A stretch of 64,000 bases of DNA from Orientallactaga sibirica. Lineage: Eukaryota > Chordata > Mammalia > Rodentia > Dipodidae. A program made the translations under genes and the position numbers. Positions 11,931 through 64,000 of the stretch are shown here, piece after piece (position 1 is the first letter of the stretch; each line of letters begins with the position of its first letter). Under the pieces are notes generated by a model. That model did no database searches and was not told the origin of the DNA. It worked only from the letters and a program-made list of their open reading frames with translations. The DNA lies in assembly GCA_036365145.1 (NCBI GenBank), contig JAEOAD010000015.1, forward strand, positions 40,707,001 to 40,771,000. Direction: 5' to 3'.

Positions 11931-14024
11931 AGAGGGAATGGGAAGAGAGGCAGCTCTCTAGCATTTTTTCTACAGTTTTTATTAGACTACGATGAGGGCA
12001 TTCTTTCTACGTAGACTGCTTGTTTTGCACAAGAAGTGATTCTGTGAATGTGAAGTGGAGAGGCCGAGCAGTAGCTGGCCAGAATTGAGAGGATAAACAG
12101 GGGCCCAAGGTCTCGGGACTCAGCTGCTGCATGGATATACCAAGCTGGAAGCAGATGTTGGTTTTTGGAAGTTTGTTTAATTGAAGGTTTTTTTTTTGTT
12201 GTTGTTGTTGTTGTTTTGGTCAGGTAACCCTTAACAGAGTTTATTGGGGTGGGTGGGGGTTGTTTAGAAACCTCTAAAGAGTCCATATCCTGTTTCTGTC
12301 CAGCTCAGAATGCAGTAAGATGTATTCTGTTGGAAGTCGTTTTACTCTGCCAATCTCCCCTCCCCAAAAGAAGGCTGCTTTGGTTCTGTGGTAGAATAGG
12401 GGTTTGGTTTTAAAAAAAAAAAGACAACCAAAGGAAAATCGGGAGGCTTAGGATTTCATTCAGAGAATCTAAGCCAAGCGTGGGGGAGGGAGCTTAGATT
12501 GAAGTTACTTGTTTTTCCCAACATAATTCAGGCGTCAGCACCTCCCTGTCTCCTCCCTCTAAAGAAGCACTTATGTTCATAAGCCAACACAACAATGTTG
12601 CCATTGCCAGATCAAGGAATAAGGGGAGAAGGTGACTCTATTAGATGAATCCACACTTTTGTACCAAAACTTGAAAATAAGAAAACTAGAAATGTTTTAG
12701 CAAACACTGTAACTGGTATTTCCTTTTGTTCTGCCCTTGTTTCTGAGATGAGAAATAGCATTCTTTTTGTGGGGATAGTAAAAATGAAATGAAGTTTGTG
12801 GTCGTATGGTGTTTCCTTAGCCTAAAGAATGATCTGTTGTTTGCAATCTTTGTAACTTGTTTGTATGAGTAAAAAAAAGGTGCAATCCAGTGCTTTTAGA
12901 TGGCTTGATATACCAAATAATGATATAGAATAACATTGTTACTTGTGCTTCCCCATGTTTCAAGGCCCTGCAAAAAGTCATGGTTTGATTTGCCTTCATC
13001 TCCCCTTACTTTTGTTGGGTAAAATTAAGGGAATCATAGATGGTTGAGGAAAGGAATCTGATTGTGGACAGAGAACCCAGTAAATCGTAGATCCAAGGTC
13101 CAGAGTATATAGGTTGAGGGTCCCTTCACATTACACGCGTTCTTCCAAACCATTGTTTCTGAAGCTTTTGCAGGAAGAGGAGATGGCTTGGAGTTTAAAT
13201 TGTCAGTAGTAAACAACTGGAAGCTTTTCTATTTGTCTTTTACATAAGCTTGCCATTAAGGCAATGTGCACTGTCTGCCCTCATGCTTCAGTGGCTGTGG
13301 TTTTAGGCCAGAAATCTTCTGCTCCATGTGGTTTAAGCCTTCCAGCTGAGTGAAGCTAGGCAAATGGTGTGGAGGGCAGGCCTTCACATTCATTTGACAT
13401 AGTTCAGCAGCCTCTAAGCCAATCCTGAAACCATAATAGGCTCAGTGTGACTCAGCATTCTGAGCCCAGAGATGTGCAGTCAGGCATTCTCCCTGAGCTG
13501 GAGAGTTTATAAGAGGTTATAGCAGGAAAGCCAGCCCTAGTCTGAGGGCTAAAATAAAAGCAAAAGCAAACCCTACCCTCCTGAACAGTCACCTGATGAC
13601 AGTGTCAAGAATGGACCATGATGTAGACATAGATTAAAACTTTTTTTTTTTTTTTTTTTTTGGTTTTTCGAGGTAGGGTCTCACTCTGGTCCAGGCTGAC
13701 CTGGAATTAGCTATGTAGTCTCAAAACTTTAAAAAAAAAAATCTTCCAGTTACTAACAATGAGGACAGGAGTAACAGGACACATCTCAGACTTTTCCTTG
13801 TTTACATTGCAGTTCCATGACTGGCTGAGAAAAAACAAATTGAACTCTTTCCCATGTTGCTGTTCTGACTTAAGCCCTTACTTTTTCAACTTGCCAGATT
13901 GAAATCTTACTGGAGGCTTTATTGGCAGTGCTTAGCTAGTTGCTGCCACATGATGATAATACCCAGGTGGCTTTGCATCAGGTGGAACCCACTGAAGTAA
14001 TTGGATGCTCAATATTGAGGGCAG

Positions 14025-14165
14025 GGAGCCCGGGACACACCTTTAATCCCAGCACTTGGGAGGCAGAGGTAGGATAGTTGCGAGTTCAAGGCCAGCATGA
14101 GACTACATAGTGAATTCCAGACCAGCTTGGGCTAGAGAGAGACCATGCCTTGAAAAACAACAATA
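14025..14165 (+). repeat. B1 SINE in PIK3R3 3' UTR
   Basis: A 7SL-derived SINE with the typical cacctttaatcccagcactt and gactacatagtgaattccag blocks, inserted in the 3' UTR in sense orientation. A truncated antisense B1 is at about 13637-13725. Confidence 0.85.
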
Positions 14166-15391
14166 AAAAATATATATTAGGGACAGGGAATCCTATTATT
14201 TGACTAAAGTATTTAGTGTATTCTGAATGTCTTTTTACAAATAAATCAAGATGGAATAGAATACACACCTACAGTGTTGAATAACATGCCTGTACCATGT
14301 TGGGCAGACACTGAGGATGTGGAGGAGAGAACATGTTTATACTTGGGCTAGTTTTTGGAGAAGGTCACTTGCCAGTCCTGGCAGGCATCCCTTTGAATTC
14401 ATCCCTGTGGGGTATAAAGCCAGGGATCATTTGATAAATGGAAAGGCATCTTCTTCTGACCAGCTGCCACATGATCTTCTTGATCCCTAGCCAGCAGAAA
14501 TAGTAGAGACCAGGCTACTAACCACTGGATCCAGTGAGGCAGAGGGTAGAGAGACCCAGACCAGAGGGGCTCATTCTGCCTAGGTCAGCCAGCCACCAAC
14601 ATGAAAGCAGCTTGGGGGCTGGTTAGGCACAGGAAATCCATCTTTTCCAGGTGGAATTTTAATAAAACAATGTGGTCTCCACCTAGCCATAGATGCCAAA
14701 CCTCGGCCATGGTTCAGGCATAGCTAGGTTGCCTGTGTCTATATTGCTGATCCGGCCAAAGGCGAACACTTCCTAAAACCTCTACTCCTTCCTTTCTAAG
14801 ACTTAATGGGTTTTCCCATTTACTTCAGACCTCATAGACTCCCATGAAACTGAAAGCCAATGTGGTGTCTTCCATGCATTTCTTCTTGCTGCAAGGAACC
14901 AGCTCCATGCATTCTCTTGAGCCAAGAATTGCATCTGGTCAATTTCTGGTTTCTCTGATGATCTCTGCTGCCATTGAAGACCCCAGTGCAGGTCTCTGTC
15001 GAAGCCAGAGTGTCCAGATGGGGAAATACATGGTCTTCTGCTACCAACTGCTCAATCTGGCTTTAGCTCCAGCCACTTGTGACAACCAATCTTGTTTTCT
15101 TACAAATTCTCGCATGTAACTTTGGTGCCCTGTTGTCTTTGGTGTAGTAAAACAAATTCATGCAGTTTATGTGAAAACATCTGACTCACAAGGAAGCCAA
15201 TTGTATGTCTTGTATTGGAACAATTCATAATGTAGTCCCTAGACCACTTTTGCAAATTGTTCTTGTCACCAAATGTGTTCAGACATTGCTGTGCAGTGGT
15301 GTGGGAAGGGTGGGGGGGGAAGGTTTGGGAAAATATTTTTTTTTAACCTTCCCATGAAAGGGATAGTCTGGCCAACTTGCTCCAGTAATGC

Positions 15392-15411
15392 AATAAAGAT
15401 ATTGCAATAAA
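15392..15411 (+). terminator. PIK3R3: PIK3R3 poly(A) signal pair
   Basis: Two AATAAA hexamers lie at 15392-15397 and 15406-15411. A TG-rich stretch follows at about 15419-15470 (ttttgtgtcc, gtgagtgtgggg), as expected of a downstream cleavage element. Cleavage is predicted near 15425-15435. The sequence is outside any SINE, which favours a gene signal over a repeat tail. Confidence 0.75.
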
Positions 15412-15886
15412 GCAGCTTTTTGTGTCCATGGTATGGAGGGCTGTGAGTGTGGGGTATGGTAGGGAGGGATGAAGGGAAATGATCTGGTATTGAAACTCCC
15501 AAACCTCTCCAATAAGCACCAAATACCAGTCCTGAACTAGGCCACTGACTTGGCAGAATTGAGGTCACCAGAGGCTCTTTCTCCTGTGTAGAGGAAATCA
15601 ACCTAATAAGAATGATGTGAACTCTGTCCACCCAAAACAGGACTCATGGTGAAGCCAATACTAGTTGAAAAAATTAAATCTTGGGCTAGAGAGATAGCTT
15701 AGCTGTTAAAGACACTTGCTTGCAAAGCATGAAAACCCAGGTTCAATTTCCCTGGTATCCATGTAAAGCCAGATGCACAAAGTAGTGCATACATCAAGTT
15801 CATTTGCAGAGGCTAGAGGCCCTGATGTGTCCATTCTCTCCATGCCTATTTTTCTCAAAGAAAGAAAGAAAAATAAAATATTAAAA

Positions 15887-16068
15887 AATTAGGGCTGGAG
15901 AGCCGGGCATGGTGTCGCACACCTTTAATCCCAGCACTTGGGAGGCAGAGGTAGGAGGATCGCCCTGAGTTCTAGGCCACCCTGAGACTACATAGTGAAT
16001 TCCAGGTCAGCCTGAGCTAGAGTGAGACCCTACCTCAAAAAAAAAAAAAAAATTAGGGCTAGAGAGAT
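15887..16068 (+). repeat. B1 inserted into a DIP element with target-site duplication
   Basis: The first bases of a DIP (attagggctggagag, 15887-15902) are followed by a complete B1 with A tail, and then by attagggctagagag (16053-16067) and the rest of the DIP. The repeated 15-16 bases are a clear target-site duplication, showing B1 jumped after this DIP. Confidence 0.85.
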
Positions 16069-18284
16069 GGCTTAGCAGTTAAGGCACTTGTCTGCCAAGC
16101 CTAAGGACTCACGTTCAACTTTCCAGGTCCCACGTAAGCCAGACACACAAGGTGATACAAGTGCGCAAAGTTGCACATGCACATTAGGTGATGTACTCAT
16201 CTGGAGTTTGATTACAGTGGCTGGAGGCCCTGGTGCACCAATTCTGTCTCTCTCTCTCACACACACATAAAAGCTAGTCTGTTGAGCTTGCCTCAAAAAG
16301 AAAAAAGAAAATCTGAGCCAGGCATGATGGTGTACTCCTTTAATCCCAGCATTTAGGAGGCTGAGGTAGGCGGATCACTGAGTTATAGAGGCCAGCCTGA
16401 AACTACATAGTGAATTCCACATCAGGGCTACAGTGAGACCCTACCTACCTACCTCAAAAATAACAAAAAACTTGAGAGCCACTTCCTCCTGCTCCTAATA
16501 AGTACAATGTTTTGTTTCTCGTGCTGTATTTCTGCCCAGAAATGTGCTGTCTCCTCTGGGTGCAGAAGAAATGGGCTCTGCCTTTGTGGTCTACTCTCTT
16601 GCTGTTCCAGGACCTTGTCACTGTCCTTCCATGAATTTTGCTGAGATTCTGTTGGGAACATGATCAGCAAACATGGGAGCCTTGTTACACAGGACATTGC
16701 AGTTTTTATTCGTCTTTTGGGTTCTTTAAAAAAGATATTTTTGCCGAGCGTGGTGGCACACGCCTTTAATCCCAGCACATGGGAGGTAGAGGTAGGAGGA
16801 TCACCATGAGTTCAAGGCCACCCTGAGACTACATAGTGAATTCCTGGTCAGCCTGGGCTAGAACGAGACCCTACCTCAAAAAACCAAAAAACCAAAAAAA
16901 AAATTTTTTTTTTTTTTTAAATTGGGCTGGAGAGATGGCTTAGCAGTTAAGACGCTTGCCTACAAAGCCAAAGGACCCAGGTTCCATTCACCAGGACACA
17001 TGTAAGCCAGATGCACAAGGTAGCACATGCATCTGGATTTTGTTTGCAGTGGCTGGATGCTCTGGTGTGCCCATTCTTTCTCTGCCTCTCTCTGCCTCTT
17101 TCTCTCAGAGAAATATAAAAATATTAAAAATAAAAGAAATGCCAAGTGTGTATAAAGGGTCATAGGATTTAAAAAATATATTCGAGAGAGAGAAAGAGAC
17201 AGCCACTGCAAACAAACTCCAGATGCATGTGCCACCTAGTGTATCTGGCTTTACATGGGTACTGAGGAGTTGAATCTGGGTCCTCAGCCTTTGCAAGCAG
17301 GTGCCTTAACTGCTGAGCACATCTCTCCAGCCCCATGTCTCAGATTTTATACACATACGTACTCCATTACAAAATCAGATTGGTTAGGTGAATGGTCTGT
17401 TTTAAATGATCTTGTCTCTGTCTTTATTCCCCAGTGTCTTAACTACACAGTCCTGTCATTACTGATAGGAACTATAGATGATATCCCGTAATCCTTTAAC
17501 ACTCAAAATTCCTATTTACTACCCAGTCTTCGCTTCTGAATGCCACCTGCTGGCTGCCTGTCTCCATTGGGACATCCATTGTTTCCCTTTCAGATTTGCT
17601 TACTTCAGAGAAAACACAGGGTTGGCTATAATTCCCTTACTTCCCCACCACCAAACCTACAAACACATGCCCACATAACTCCTACAATCTTCTATCTTAA
17701 TTCACTAATGCCAATCCTATGTATATCTTGGGTTCTAATTTGCTTCTTCTAAGGAGTTTGATCAGTTCTTTCATTTCCTTTCAACTGGCTCACTCCTTAT
17801 TTGACTTGATTTTTACCCCCCTGAGGTAAAGTCTCACTCTAGCTCAAGCTGACCTGGAATTCACTATGTAGTCTCAGGGTGGCCTCAAACACACGGCGAT
17901 CCTCCTACCTCTGCCTCCTGAGTACTGGGATTAAAGGTGTGCACCATCACACCTGGCTCTGTGCATATATATATATATATATTCATTGATTTTTATTTTA
18001 TTTTTGTTTTTTGAGGTAGGGTTTCACTCTAGTCTAAGCTGACCTGGAACTCACTATGTAGTCTCAGGGTGGCCTCAAACTCAGTGATCCTCCTACCTCT
18101 GCCTCCCAAGGGATTAAGGGCGTGTTGACATTGACTTTTTTTTTTTTTTTTTGGTTTTTCGAGGTAGGGTCTCACTCTGGCTCAGGCTGACGTGGCCTCG
18201 AACTCTCAGTGATCCTCCTACCTCTGCCTCCCAAGTGCTAGGATTAAATGCGTGTGCCACCATGCCCGGCAACATTGACTTTTT

Positions 18285-18560
18285 TTTTTTAATTTTTTTA
18301 TTTTTAGAGAGAGACACAGAGAGAGACAGACAGAGAGAGGGAGACAGATAGAGATGGGCGCGCCAGCAGTCTGTCAGCTGCTGTGAATGAAATCCAGATG
18401 TGTGCGCCCCCTTTTGGTCAAGTGCAGCATTGCGCCCTTGCGTCACTTTGCATCTGGCTAAACGTGGGACCTGGAGATTGGAACTGCTGGAGATTGGAAC
18501 CAGCGTTCTTAGGCTTAGGAGGCAGGCGCCTTAACTGCTAAGCCATCTCTCCAGCCCAAC
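18285..18560 (-). repeat. Long-form DIP SINE
   Basis: The reverse strand reads ctggagagatggcttagcag at its start and has the extra internal block (gtgacgcaagggcgcaatgc and following bases) seen in 3676-3955 and 40250-40515. It ends in a CT-rich and A-rich tail. Confidence 0.8.
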
Positions 18561-21500
18561 ACTGACTTTTTAAGGTTACTTGGTGTATGAGAGTAGGCAT
18601 GTTGAATGCCATGGTCATGTTGAGGTCAGAGGACAACATTCTGGCTGGTCCTTGCCTTCCTCCTCATTTTGAGGCAAGGTGTTTTGTTGTTCACTCATGA
18701 GCTTTTGGGAAATTCTGTTTCCACTTTCCTTCTCACTGTAGGCATGCTGGGATTACAAGATCTTTTACATGGGCTCTAAAGATCCAAACTCAAGAACTCA
18801 GTTATCATTGTGGTTGACTGTTCTACCAAAAACCGTATTTCAAATGTATTTACCCAGTTTTCCTCTGTTATTTTTGTTCATTTCCTGGACTGGAAGTCTT
18901 ATTAACACATTTTTGTTTTGTTTTGTTTTGTTTTCGTTTTGCGAGGTAGGGTCTCACTCTGGTCCAGGCTGACCTGGAATTAACTATGTAGTCTCAGGGT
19001 GGCCTCGAACTCTTGGCGATCCTCCTACCTCTGCCTCCCGAGTGCTGGGATTAAAGGTGCGCGCCACCGTGCCCAGCAACACATTTTTTTTTTTTCGAGG
19101 TAGGGTCTCACTCTAGGCCAGGCTGACCTGGAATTCACTAGAGTCTCGGGGCAGCCTTGAACTCACAGCGATCCTCCTACCTCTACCGGGATTTTTTTTT
19201 TTTTTTTGGTGTGTGGGGGGGCTGGGGAATCCTGCAGTTTTGTCTATATATCCCTGAATTTACCCACCATCATCTCTAGGCCAATGAACATGTTTCTCCT
19301 GTACAGATCTGTACTGGAAGTACCTCATGTTCAGGATACTGAATGTACCCTGCCACCTGGCCCTGGTCTCTTCCATGCTTCATAGTTTACTCAATGGAAA
19401 GGATTCAGAAATGCCATTCTTCATTTTATATTTACACAAACCATTCCATGCTAATTTTATCTTCTAAATACTAGTCAAAATAATTCTTGGGGCTGGTGGT
19501 ATTCAGTGGGTAAGAGTACTTACTGTGTAGGCCAGAGGACCTGAGTTCAATTCCAAGCACCACTGTTTTTAAAAGGAGAGCCAGACATGGCCACACCTGT
19601 TGTAACAGCAGTGATGAGGGGGCAGACAGCATATTCTCTGGGGTTTGCTGGTCAGTGAGTAGCGAGCTCCAGGTTCAGTAAGACTCCATCTCAAGGAAAT
19701 AAAGCAGAAGAGCAATAGAGGACACCCCATGTCCTCCTCTGGCCTCTGCAGCCACCACTCAAAACCATGCACCAAGAGTACACATGCTTTACTATCATGT
19801 TTAACCCTAACACAAGGCCTCTCTCCTTCCATTTCTGCTCACCTTATCTAACTTCTAATTACTCCTAGGATGAGTCAAAACCTTTAAAAAATTTATTTTA
19901 TTTATTTATTAAAAAGAGAGAGAGAGAGAATGGGCATGCTGGGCCTCCAAGCCACTGCAAACAAACTCGAGATGCAAGTGTCCCTTTGTGCATCTCACTT
20001 ATCTGGGTCCTGGAGAACCAAACCAGGATCCTTTGGCTCTGCAGGCAAATGCCTTAACTGCTAAGCCATTTCTCCAGCCCCTAAAAGTTTATTTTAGAGT
20101 TGGGTTCTTAGTTGGTATTAGGCTGGCCCTTAACTCCTAGGCTTATTACCACCTTGCTTTGGCCTCCCAAGTAGCAGGTATGCACCACAGCACCTAGCCA
20201 AATTACAAAAGCCTTAAGATGGTGTAGCTTCCTGTTAACCAAGGATCTCATTCCCACCTCAGCTTCTCTGCACTGGCTCTGTCTGCTCAGCTAACCCTAA
20301 CATCATGGGCCTTTGGAGTCTTCTCATTCTACACATTCCCTGGGCAATCTTTACTTCACATAGCTTTAATTACTATTCCCTGATGGCTCCTTGCTATTGA
20401 CCATTTTCTGGCCTACCTACATATACCACTTTCGCCTGTCCACACTGTAAAGTGTTCCGGTTATCTCTTGCCGTTTAGAAACCCTTCACAATCCTAAAGT
20501 GTTTTCTAAAGGGAGCTGGAAGGTTGCTCGGTGTCTGTGGGCTTCCTCCCATTTTCACTTCCAAACCCCTAGGTAGTTCCTGAAATTGCATGATGTGCTT
20601 CCTCCCACCACTTCACTCATGTTGTGCTTGGCCCGATGCTATTACACATGACCCTCCCTCCCTCAGCTATCCTTCTATGATCCTCCAGGCAACAACTTGT
20701 GACCTGGCTTACCTATGCCTCATGTGGCAGCCCAGGTTCCGTGGCCACTGAATAACAGGAAGTGAAGACAGGACAGGAAGACTGATGGGCCACATGTCCA
20801 CATAGGTTCTGCCATTATGGACAGAGCTCGCCCTCTTGTGGCCACTGCCTTCCTCATGTAGGATGATGAAGCAGCAAGGTGTAATGGCCTGGAGTCACCA
20901 ACTTGCCCCTCTGGGCCTCTCTGAAAACTAATTTTTCAGACCCAGATTGGATCACGGGACAATTAGCACAACGATTACAAGAAAGTTTTGCATGCATGGT
21001 CTCACGAGTGCATCCTTCTAGCTTTGGTACTCCAAGCCCAGGTCCCTGCCATGATGTCACCTTCTGACCCCACCCATACCTTAGTCCTATGTATGTAACT
21101 CCCCTTCCCTTCCACACTACCCACTAAATACAGTTCCTCTCACTAAGGGCTGTACACAGCAGTGTCCACTCCCAGTACAAGGGCTCACTGGAAAATAGCC
21201 CAGGAAGGGGTCACTGGATACAAACATTAAGGATTTTTTTTTGGTTTTTCGAGGTAGGGTCTCACTCTGGTCCAGGCTGACGTGGAATTAACTATGTACT
21301 GTCAGGGTGGCCTCGAACTCTCAGCGATTCTCCTACCTCTGCCTCCTGAGTGCTGGGATTAAAGACGTGCGCCACCACGCCCGGCTAAACACTAAGGATC
21401 CATTTCTGTAAACTCAGGGTGGCCTCAAACTCACAGCGATCCTCTTACCATTATATCCCAAGTGCTGGGATTAAAGGCGTGCACCACCACATGCGGCTAC

Positions 21501-22126
21501 ATTTTCTTATCTACAAAGCAGGATGACTGGTTGCCATGAGACCTTCGTTGGTACTGTTACTTATGTAAGTCTTAACTCTTGGGGCTGGGGAGATGGGTCA
21601 GTGGTTAAGACAGCACTTGCTGCTTAAGCATGGGAGCCTCTCTGGCTAGAGACTGTTTTATGAGTAGCTGTGTGTGGCTACACGTCTGTAACAAGTGGGG
21701 ATAAGGGGACAGAGACTGAGGAATTTCTGGGACTTGCTGATGCAAGCAGCTCCAGGGTGAGGGCAAGACCCCATCTCAAGGAAATGTGTGGATGATATGT
21801 TTTCCTCTTATCTATGCACGCATGGGTGGGGGACACATGCATCTGCACACATGTACACACATCATACTTATTACACATGTCCAGAGTCTAACCTCCTGAA
21901 GCTATGGCCCTTGCCAAAATAGACAGATATTTCACTTTGAATTGTTCTTGGTTCTTTGAAATAACACTTTGGGCATTGTTTCCTAAGCTTCTACTCCCAG
22001 CAAACCCCTACCAAGCAACTATTTTTCATGTTTAAGCTTAGATGTCTAAGTCTCTTGGATGAGAAGCAAGATGAGGTTCCTGTCCTGAGGATAGGAATAT
22101 ATTCCCAGCAGGAACACACAACCTAC

Positions 22127-22147
22127 GTGTGTGTGTGTGTGTGTGTA
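22127..22147. repeat. (TG)n microsatellite
   Basis: About ten TG units downstream of the MAST2 stop. It lies just beyond the candidate short 3' UTR. Confidence 0.85.
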
Positions 22148-22198
22148 TGTTGACTAATGCAAAGAAGCAAACAGAGACAAAGATGGCTTCCAGGAGGG

Positions 22199-22204
22199 TG
22201 TATT
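22199..22204 (-). terminator. MAST2: Candidate MAST2 poly(A) signal (AATACA)
   Basis: No AATAAA or ATTAAA is seen on the minus strand within about 1 kb after the stop. The variant hexamer AATACA lies about 36 bases downstream of the stop, with a T-rich tract (tctttgtctctgtttgcttc) after it. That would give a very short 3' UTR. A canonical AATAAA occurs only much further on (near 20087), next to a SINE. Confidence 0.3.
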
Positions 22205-22239
22205 ACACAGGTCTGAGTGCAGAAAGGCAAACAACTGTG

Positions 22240-63366
<41,127 letters not shown>

Positions 63367-64000
63367 CTAGAAGGGAAAACATAAAAAGCAGCATTAAAGA
63401 TACATGTGAGAGCACTCAGAAAGTACAGAAGGTCTGAATCTGCTCAGGGATTTCTCAGATTCAAAGCAGATTCTCTTTCCAAGCTCCCTCTAGTCAGGTT
63501 ATTATCCTGTTCCCTTCATAGAATCTTCAGCACTGAGAAAGTCAGAATCCTTGGAGTCCTTCAGGTGGACTGAGAGCTAGACCTAGACCTAGACCTTCAT
63601 AAAGTGTGAGAATTCCTTAACACCTAGGAGCTGCTTGAGGTGGTGAAAAGCAAATTCTTCAACATAAGCCCTCTGCCTTCAATAAAGCTTCTGCTAGTTA
63701 GAATGGTAAGTAATTAGTTAAGGTTCAATAACTGCTCCATGTATGCCCAAATGCAAATGACATCTCTTTGTTTTCCCTTTCCTAAGCCTTGACAATGTTT
63801 CCTTTTGGTTATTGGTTGATTATTATCTGAAGGAAAAATAGCTGTGCTCAGTTAAGAAGACTGTGTCCCCTTGGTTTCCCACCAGGTATAGATGGTAAGA
63901 CCCTACTGCTGAAGGCTCCACATACTTGGGCTGTAAGGTCACTGAGAAATCCTGCTGGAGCTGAGCTGAAAGCCTCCTCCATGTGGACTAGCTGACAGAA
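63367..64000 (-). other. MAST2 intron, unique to window edge
   Basis: No SINE and no exon recognised. The expected preceding exon (the Ser-rich segment before SSCSSQEK) is not found in these 634 bases, so it lies further right. Confidence 0.7.

Larger units (their letters stand above)
11931..15430 (+). other. PIK3R3: PIK3R3 3' UTR
   Basis: About 3.5 kb of mostly unique sequence runs from the stop codon to the poly(A) signals at 15392-15411. It holds a short GTT run (about 12190-12216), a truncated reverse B1 (about 13637-13725) and a forward B1 (about 14025-14165). Open frames here (for example 14844-15119 +) lack family similarity and are treated as chance. The extent is inferred from the position of the poly(A) signal; no transcript was available. 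Confidence 0.75.
15431..22239. repeat. Intergenic region between PIK3R3 and MAST2
   Basis: DIP: 15683-15890 +, 16056-16280 +, 16924-17125 +, 17165-17335 -, 18285-18560 - (long), 19885-20085 -. B1: 15903-16050 +, 16313-16460 +, 16742-16900 +, 17821-17960 -, 18005-18120 -, 18138-18275 -, 18935-19080 -, 19092-19195 - partial, 21240-21387 -, 21405-21500 - partial. B2/ID-like: 19485-19700 +, 21580-21800 +. B3-like: about 18566-18800. Unique: 15431-15680, 16465-16740, 17340-17820, 19200-19480, 20200-21235 and 21800-22239. No gene recognised in the unique parts. Confidence 0.7.

Noticed and set aside
14832..15119. Overlapping open frames on both strands in the PIK3R3 3' UTR
   Set aside because: Short, without known motifs, and within an untranslated region bounded by a clear poly(A) signal.

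Overview
This is a stretch of a rodent nuclear genome carrying the 3' parts of two vertebrate genes in tail-to-tail orientation. PIK3R3 (p55-gamma regulatory subunit of class IA PI3-kinase) is on the + strand, with its last three coding exons at 3329-11930. MAST2 (microtubule-associated serine/threonine kinase 2) is on the - strand, with 22 distinct coding exons plus one duplicated exon at 22240-63366. The genes have the same convergent order as at human 1p34. Two SINE families fill most of the non-coding sequence. One is a 7SL-derived B1 type. The other is a tRNA-derived, B2-superfamily type resembling the DIP element of jerboas and relatives. This points to a dipodoid rodent such as Jaculus, an inference from repeat style only.

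Layout. 1-3328: PIK3R3 intron packed with SINEs and two L1 3' ends. 3329-11930: exons encoding the end of the inter-SH2 region and the C-terminal SH2 domain. The last intron (6307-11731) contains a 1.9-kb tandem duplication. 11931 to about 15430: PIK3R3 3' UTR with a clear poly(A) signal pair. About 15430-22239: intergenic and repeat-rich. 22240-63366: MAST2 on the minus strand. Reading from 63366 downward, the exons encode the MAST pre-kinase (DUF1908) domain, the AGC-type kinase domain, a serine-rich linker, the PDZ domain and a long low-complexity tail ending in a stop at 22240-22242. The first exons of both genes lie outside the window. All splice junctions I placed are GT-AG, and the phases chain without a break: 4608 nt, or 1535 codons plus stop, for MAST2 counting the duplicated exon once.

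Most unusual structure. An ~8.08-kb segment (about 43967-52049) is followed directly by a near-identical copy (about 52050-60127). Each copy holds the same 210-nt MAST2 exon, so the window shows that exon twice, in frame. The junction is a hybrid SINE, as unequal crossing-over between two DIP elements would leave. However, nearly all differences I can see between the copies are length changes in homopolymers and short repeats, which fits a false duplication in a long-read assembly. A 1.9-kb duplication in PIK3R3 shows the same pattern. A decayed partial copy of the MAST2 kinase exon lies in an upstream MAST2 intron (about 37709-37772). I see no undescribed gene system here. The interest lies in these duplications and in the repeat structure.
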